Shown piece by piece: positions 10,501-16,500 of a DNA stretch of 32,470 nucleotides (its first letter is position 1; every line of letters starts with the position of its first letter). Both the position numbers and the translations under genes were made by a program. The DNA comes from Alphaproteobacteria bacterium UBA3760. GTDB lineage: Bacteria > Pseudomonadota > Alphaproteobacteria > Rs-D84. The stretch lies in assembly GCA_002371155.1 (NCBI GenBank), contig DFGC01000019.1, positions 40,170 through 72,639 of the forward strand, given 5' to 3'. The notes beneath the pieces are model-generated. The model saw only the letters and a list, made by a program, of their open reading frames with translations, made no database searches and was not told where the DNA came from.

Positions 10501-13500
10501 ACCAAATGTATATGTGCCACGTGTCGGTCGGGTAATTGCTGGCATGGTATAACCGTATGTCACCGAAATACTGGATGTGCCACCAGTTCCACTTTGTTTA
10601 TTTAATGTAATATTATACGAATTCGGCGTTGCATTTGCGCGATATGACACATCATTTGCCGGCATTGTAAATGTATATGCGGCATCTGTTGAAACCTGGG
10701 TATTACTGTTGTTGTTATCGGTCCAGTTTGTAAATGTATATCCATTGGAAACCGTCGGGGTCAATGTGACAGATGCACCAAATAAATAAGTTCCCGCACC
10801 AGTCACCGACGCAATACCGGTTCCATGGGTTTCGGAAACCTCGTAAGAATTGCGTGTGTAATACAAATCAATCACGCGATTACCATTGGCCAAAATAGTC
10901 GTTGTTGTGACCGCACCACTGGATGGTTTTGTTGTCCCGTTTGTTGCGGTTCCGGCAAATCCATTCGACGGTGATGTAAATCCAGTAATTGAATGTGTCA
11001 AATTCGACAATGTCAATGTTGCGCCCGTTGTACCATACCCCGTGACGGTCGATTCCAATGTATATGCATTTCCAGTCAGATTTTGTGTATAATGCTTTAC
11101 GGTGTATGCAATATTTCCAGATGCTTCGTATTGCGCATATAATGTAATATCATTCAAATTTGCGACGTTCCATTTTCCCCCAGAAATATACCCAGAAACC
11201 GTTGCGGTACTTAAATTACCACTGGCATTATATATCTGTGTTCCCCCCGATGATTGTGTGTACCATCCCTTGAAAGTATATCCTTGTTTTGTTGCCGATG
11301 GAACGGTTCCTGTACCGGTTCCGCCAACAGTTGTCCTAAGTGCGGCATTATCTTTCCACACATACAACGGTGACGTGCCAGAAAGTGTCCCTGTATTCGG
11401 ATTGAATATAACCTTGGTATTATTCAAATTGATTGTTACATAACCAGATGATGTCGTCGTCGTCGATGTCAATGTGCCGTCAGATGCGGTTATTTTTACC
11501 TTATGATAACGTGTTCCATGATACGCGGTTGACGAAACAGTATTGGTTGATGAATATGTGTATGTCCCCGTTGCGCTTGTTGAATTACCATAACTATACG
11601 ACAATGTTATCCCAGAATCATAATTCGTTGTATTTGTTCCAACCAACGTTGTTGTTGTTCCCGAATTATATCCTAATGTTCTTGTGCTGCCACTAACCCC
11701 ACTCATGCTTATTGACGCGGTCGGTGCGGCGATTCCTGTTGCGGAAATGGTGATTGTTGCGGTGTTCGCATCAACGGTAAATGTTGAACCATCTAAATTC
11801 CCGGCGCCTGTTACGGTGTACCCAGTACCTGTATATCCTGCTTTGCGTGTTGGGGTAAATTGGGACAAATCAACCGTCGTGCCATATTCCAAAGTCTTGG
11901 TCAATGTTGCGGTCCCAGACCCCGTCCATCCGCCATTTGTCGGCTGGGCAATTGTATCAATGCCGCGTCCCGCAACAATGGTTATTTCGTACGACATTAT
12001 ATTCCAATGCGCATACAATGTGTCATTGCTTGTTTTATCCCAATTACGCGCAGATGTTCCATTTGAATTATAATATTGTGTTCCACCATCTGCCTCATCC
12101 CAATATCCGGCAAATTGGTATCCGGTGCGTGTTGGCAATGTTTCGATTGTTGGCATCGCGCTGCCATATTGGGCACTGACCGATGACTCACCCCCAGACC
12201 CATTATTATTGTCCAATGTGATGGTGTATGAACTCATTGACCCGATTGTGCACAAATTTGATACAGTATTATTTGTACTGTTCCATGTTGCGTTTGCCCA
12301 TGATGACACACCTGTGGCATTTGGACAATTCGCATTACATGATGATTGACCGGATCCTGTTGTCGTTGTGCCGTTTTGACATGCGACGCATTGTGTTTCG
12401 CCGGTGGCACTGATGGCGCCCGTGACACATGCCAAACACGCGGTATTGGTGGAATTTACATAATATCCCGCATTTGCCGTTAAATCTGTGACCTTTACAA
12501 CCGTTGTATTGTATCCAGTCGAACCGGATGCGGTGCGTTTAACCGTCCCAGAATGACAATTTTCTGGTGTTCTTGTCGCATAGCATGCAGAATAACTTGT
12601 TGATGTGTCGCTTGTTGTTGTGACCGTCCAATTGGTCAGGCTAGGGCAGTTTGTACAACTGGCGGTGCCACCACTACTATATTTACCAAATCCGCATTTT
12701 GTTTGGTTTGTTGCGCCCTCGGCGGCATAATATCCCGCGGTCGCCTTGGTGCATGTTGTTTTCAATTCCAATACACCCGCCGTTGTCCCAGTTTCTGTGG
12801 CGGAACAATAATACCCGGCACTGCTGCTGCGATTACACACGGTTTTGTTCCCAGACACACTGTTCACCGAAGTTGTTTTTACACCGGTTCCCTTGGTACA
12901 CACCGGCGTTCCCCACACCGCAAACAATGTTTTGTTTCCAGTTGTGCTTAGTGTATATGACGTTGTTAAATCCGCACTGGTCGCATCATCACTGGTGTTT
13001 TGTGTCGTTGACCACCCCAGGAACATTTTTGCAGTTGTCCCGCTTCCCTTGGATAACAGGGTTGTTGAAGTGTATGTTGGCAACGTGCATGTTTGTGTAT
13101 ATGTGCATGTCATTGTGGCATTGTTTTGTGTGACGGCTGTATCGCTGGCAATTTTGCCAGAACCACCATTTTTATTTAATGTAATCGTGTATGAACGCAA
13201 ATCGCATGTTGAACCAGAAGGATTTGTTGTGGAATACTGTGTTGTGTTGGCACCACCGCCAATAGAGTACCCAGGTTTACAAACACAATATGATGCACCT
13301 GCGCTTGAATTTGCATTTGCCGCGCATGCCGAACAAGATGTTGCACCCCCAGCCGCATAATTGCCCGCGGTACATGTTCCCGTTATACCCTGGTCATTTG
13401 TGGTACTGAATTGATATGTTCCACTGTTTGCACAATATTTTCCCGCGGGGCACGATGCACATTCAACAGTATTTTTGGGTAAATATTGCCCCGCCGTACA

Positions 13501-16500
13501 ACTAAACGACCGTATCGTACAACTGTTGCCTTCATATCCGGTCGCGCAAGTCCATTTTGCGGTAAATATGACATTTCCCGAACTCTTGCGTAAATTTTTG
13601 AAATATTCAATTGTTGCGCCAACCGTTAAACTCTGTGCGGTCGATGACGAACCCAAAGAACTGGTCGCACCATATTCATGGGTATTTGTATCCATCCCGG
13701 AAATTGCCCAACCATTAAATGTTCCATGTGGGTGTGTTGGTGTGGTGATGTGTATAACCTCGCCCGTAACGGCGGTTGTTTGATATGTTCCTGTGGCGGT
13801 ACCACCATTTAACTCATATGTTATACTATATGACCCGGCACCACATGCAGGACTGGTATTCGTACCAATACCCGCCGCACCGTTAAATGTCCCAGAACCA
13901 GAATTACCCGCAGTGTAGTATCCCGATGCGCATGTATATGTATATGAACATCTGTTGGCATTATCTTTTGGCAATTTTCCGCTGGCGGTGTTCACGGTGC
14001 AACTGGCAACATTTGAACCCTTGGTGCACGAACATGCCTCGTACTGTGCATACAAATCTTTATCAGATGTCACAATCCATTTGGAACTGCTGTCTGTGAT
14101 GCTTGACACACCTGGTTGTAACGTTGCAGTATTTGCGTTATATACCTGTGTTCCCCCAGACGATGCGGTATACCATCCTTTGAATACTTGTGCGCTATTG
14201 GTTTTATACGCCGTTGGCATATTGGTCTCAGATGACTCTGTGGCGCCAGTGTACAACAGGTTTGTTCCGTATCTGGCATATGCCGGGCTTGTCCCAGAAA
14301 GTGATGTGTCACTATCAACTTTCTTAAACGTAATCGTTCTTTGTAAATTTCCCAATTCTAACGCCGACGATGTTGTTGTGGCTGAACAACCTGTACTGTC
14401 ACAAACCTTGGCTTGAATTGTATAACATTTATATCCCAAATATTCGGTTGCCGGCACATTTTTTGTGACGGTGGTTGCACCCGTTCCCAGTGTCGAAAAT
14501 GTGTTTGAATATGTGTATGCCACAGCCGCACAACTGGATGAATTTGATGCCCCAGATATACCAAAATTATACTGAATTGTTAAACTGCCATCATAAATAT
14601 TTGCGTTACCAAATGTTGCAGTCAAATCATTTATAGAACCAGGATAATTATATGTCGCAACAGCCCATTTACGGGACAAACTTACCGTTGGGGAAACAAT
14701 ACCCACAGATTGAACTGTTATTGTTGCATCCCCCAGCCCCGATGTAAATGTCGACCCAGATAAAGTTCCCGCCCCAGATGTCTTTGTATATATCAATTCT
14801 GATTCATATCCGCCCATAACAACGAAATTATCGGCACTTAAAGAGGTTTCTTCATTATATACAACATTTTTGTACATAGATTTTCCGTCACCTGCAACAA
14901 TCCAATCCTCACCAACAACCGACGCAATACCACGCCCCGCATTCACGGTCAGTTTATACGTATTTTGTGTCCATTGCGCAACAATTGTGGCATTTCCGCC
15001 ATTTATTGCCTCGGTTCCCAAACTGGTTTCGTCACATTTCATTGATGCACCCGCACCAAACGATGAATCATTCGGTGTTTTCCATTCAGAAAAAGTATAA
15101 CCCGTATCGGTTGGTGATGGCATTGTAATCGTTGTTCCATACACGCACTGGGTTGGGTCTATTGTGCCATGGGCATTTGAATCCCACTCCAAACCAATTG
15201 TTTTTGGTGCCCATGTTGCATAAATATTATACACAGAACCAGATGTCCATTCTTTATTCGGGAAAGTTATTGATTCGCCTTCGGTTTTCAATTCGCCAAC
15301 ATCACTCCCCAGTCTCCATCCATCAAATGTGTGTCCCAATTTTGTGAACCCATTGGTTCTCAAATTCATATTCAGTGTATGTGCACCAACACCGGCGGTA
15401 TAATATTGTGTGCCTGTGGTTTGTGTGGTTGACCCCCCCGTATTGCCATTGCCATTATATACCAATTTTGGTGTACGACTATACAATGCATAATACGTTG
15501 GTGCCGCAGAATTATATGCCGGTGTTTCAGATGTTTGTGACGATACATTACCCGTCGGACTTGTCGATATTGTTGATGTCACCCATCCAAATGGTGCCCA
15601 AGTTGTTACAGTATTTATTGCGGGTAAATTTATGCTGGTTGGACCCGCCGCTGTACCCGATGTGTTGCGATAATACTGTGTTTTGTTCGACGATTTTAAT
15701 GTTGTGTTATTTGAATAGTAATTATATGTAATATCTCTTTTCCATATACCATATAATGTCGTATCACCTGTAAACGCAACAGATGCCTCATCACTATAAC
15801 TAATAGTACTGGTACCAGTTTGCGTTGCCCACCCATCAAAATTCCATCCATTTGATTTTAACGCGGCGGGAACCCCCGAAGACAATGATGATATAGAACG
15901 CAATGTCGTCGCCTCGCCATGATTGACAGACATTGTTCCAACAGTTGTATTACCGGTTTTGAAAGTCACCGTATATTGATTCAATACACATGCGTCGGAC
16001 GAACTGACCGATGTATTCCCGGCGGTCCCAGATACGGTTCCGGTTGTGGTCGAATTTGCGCCATTACCAAAATGATATCCGGTGCCGCATGTGACACTAC
16101 ATTTTGGTTCATTGGTCGTGGTGGTGGTGGGATTGGCACTGGCTGCGTTTGAAATGTTGCACGATGGGGTTGCCCATACCGCATAATATGTTGCTGTGTT
16201 GGCGTTGTTTACTGTAAAGGTTCCACTTGTTGCACTTGATGATGTTGACCAACCAACAAAAATTTTGTTTCCATTTGTTATATTGCAACTTGTTGCATCC
16301 CATTGGGGCAGGGTGCACGTTCCACCTTGGTCGCAAGACACCGATGTGGCACATGTTCCAGTTCCGTTGTTTTTATTCAACGTGATATTTACAACATTTT
16401 GGCTCCATTGTGCGGTAAGGGTTTTGTTCTCGGTATATTCCCAATTGAATCCAGCCGAAACAACGGTCGTCGTTCCACTGACCAACCATCCTGTGAAACT

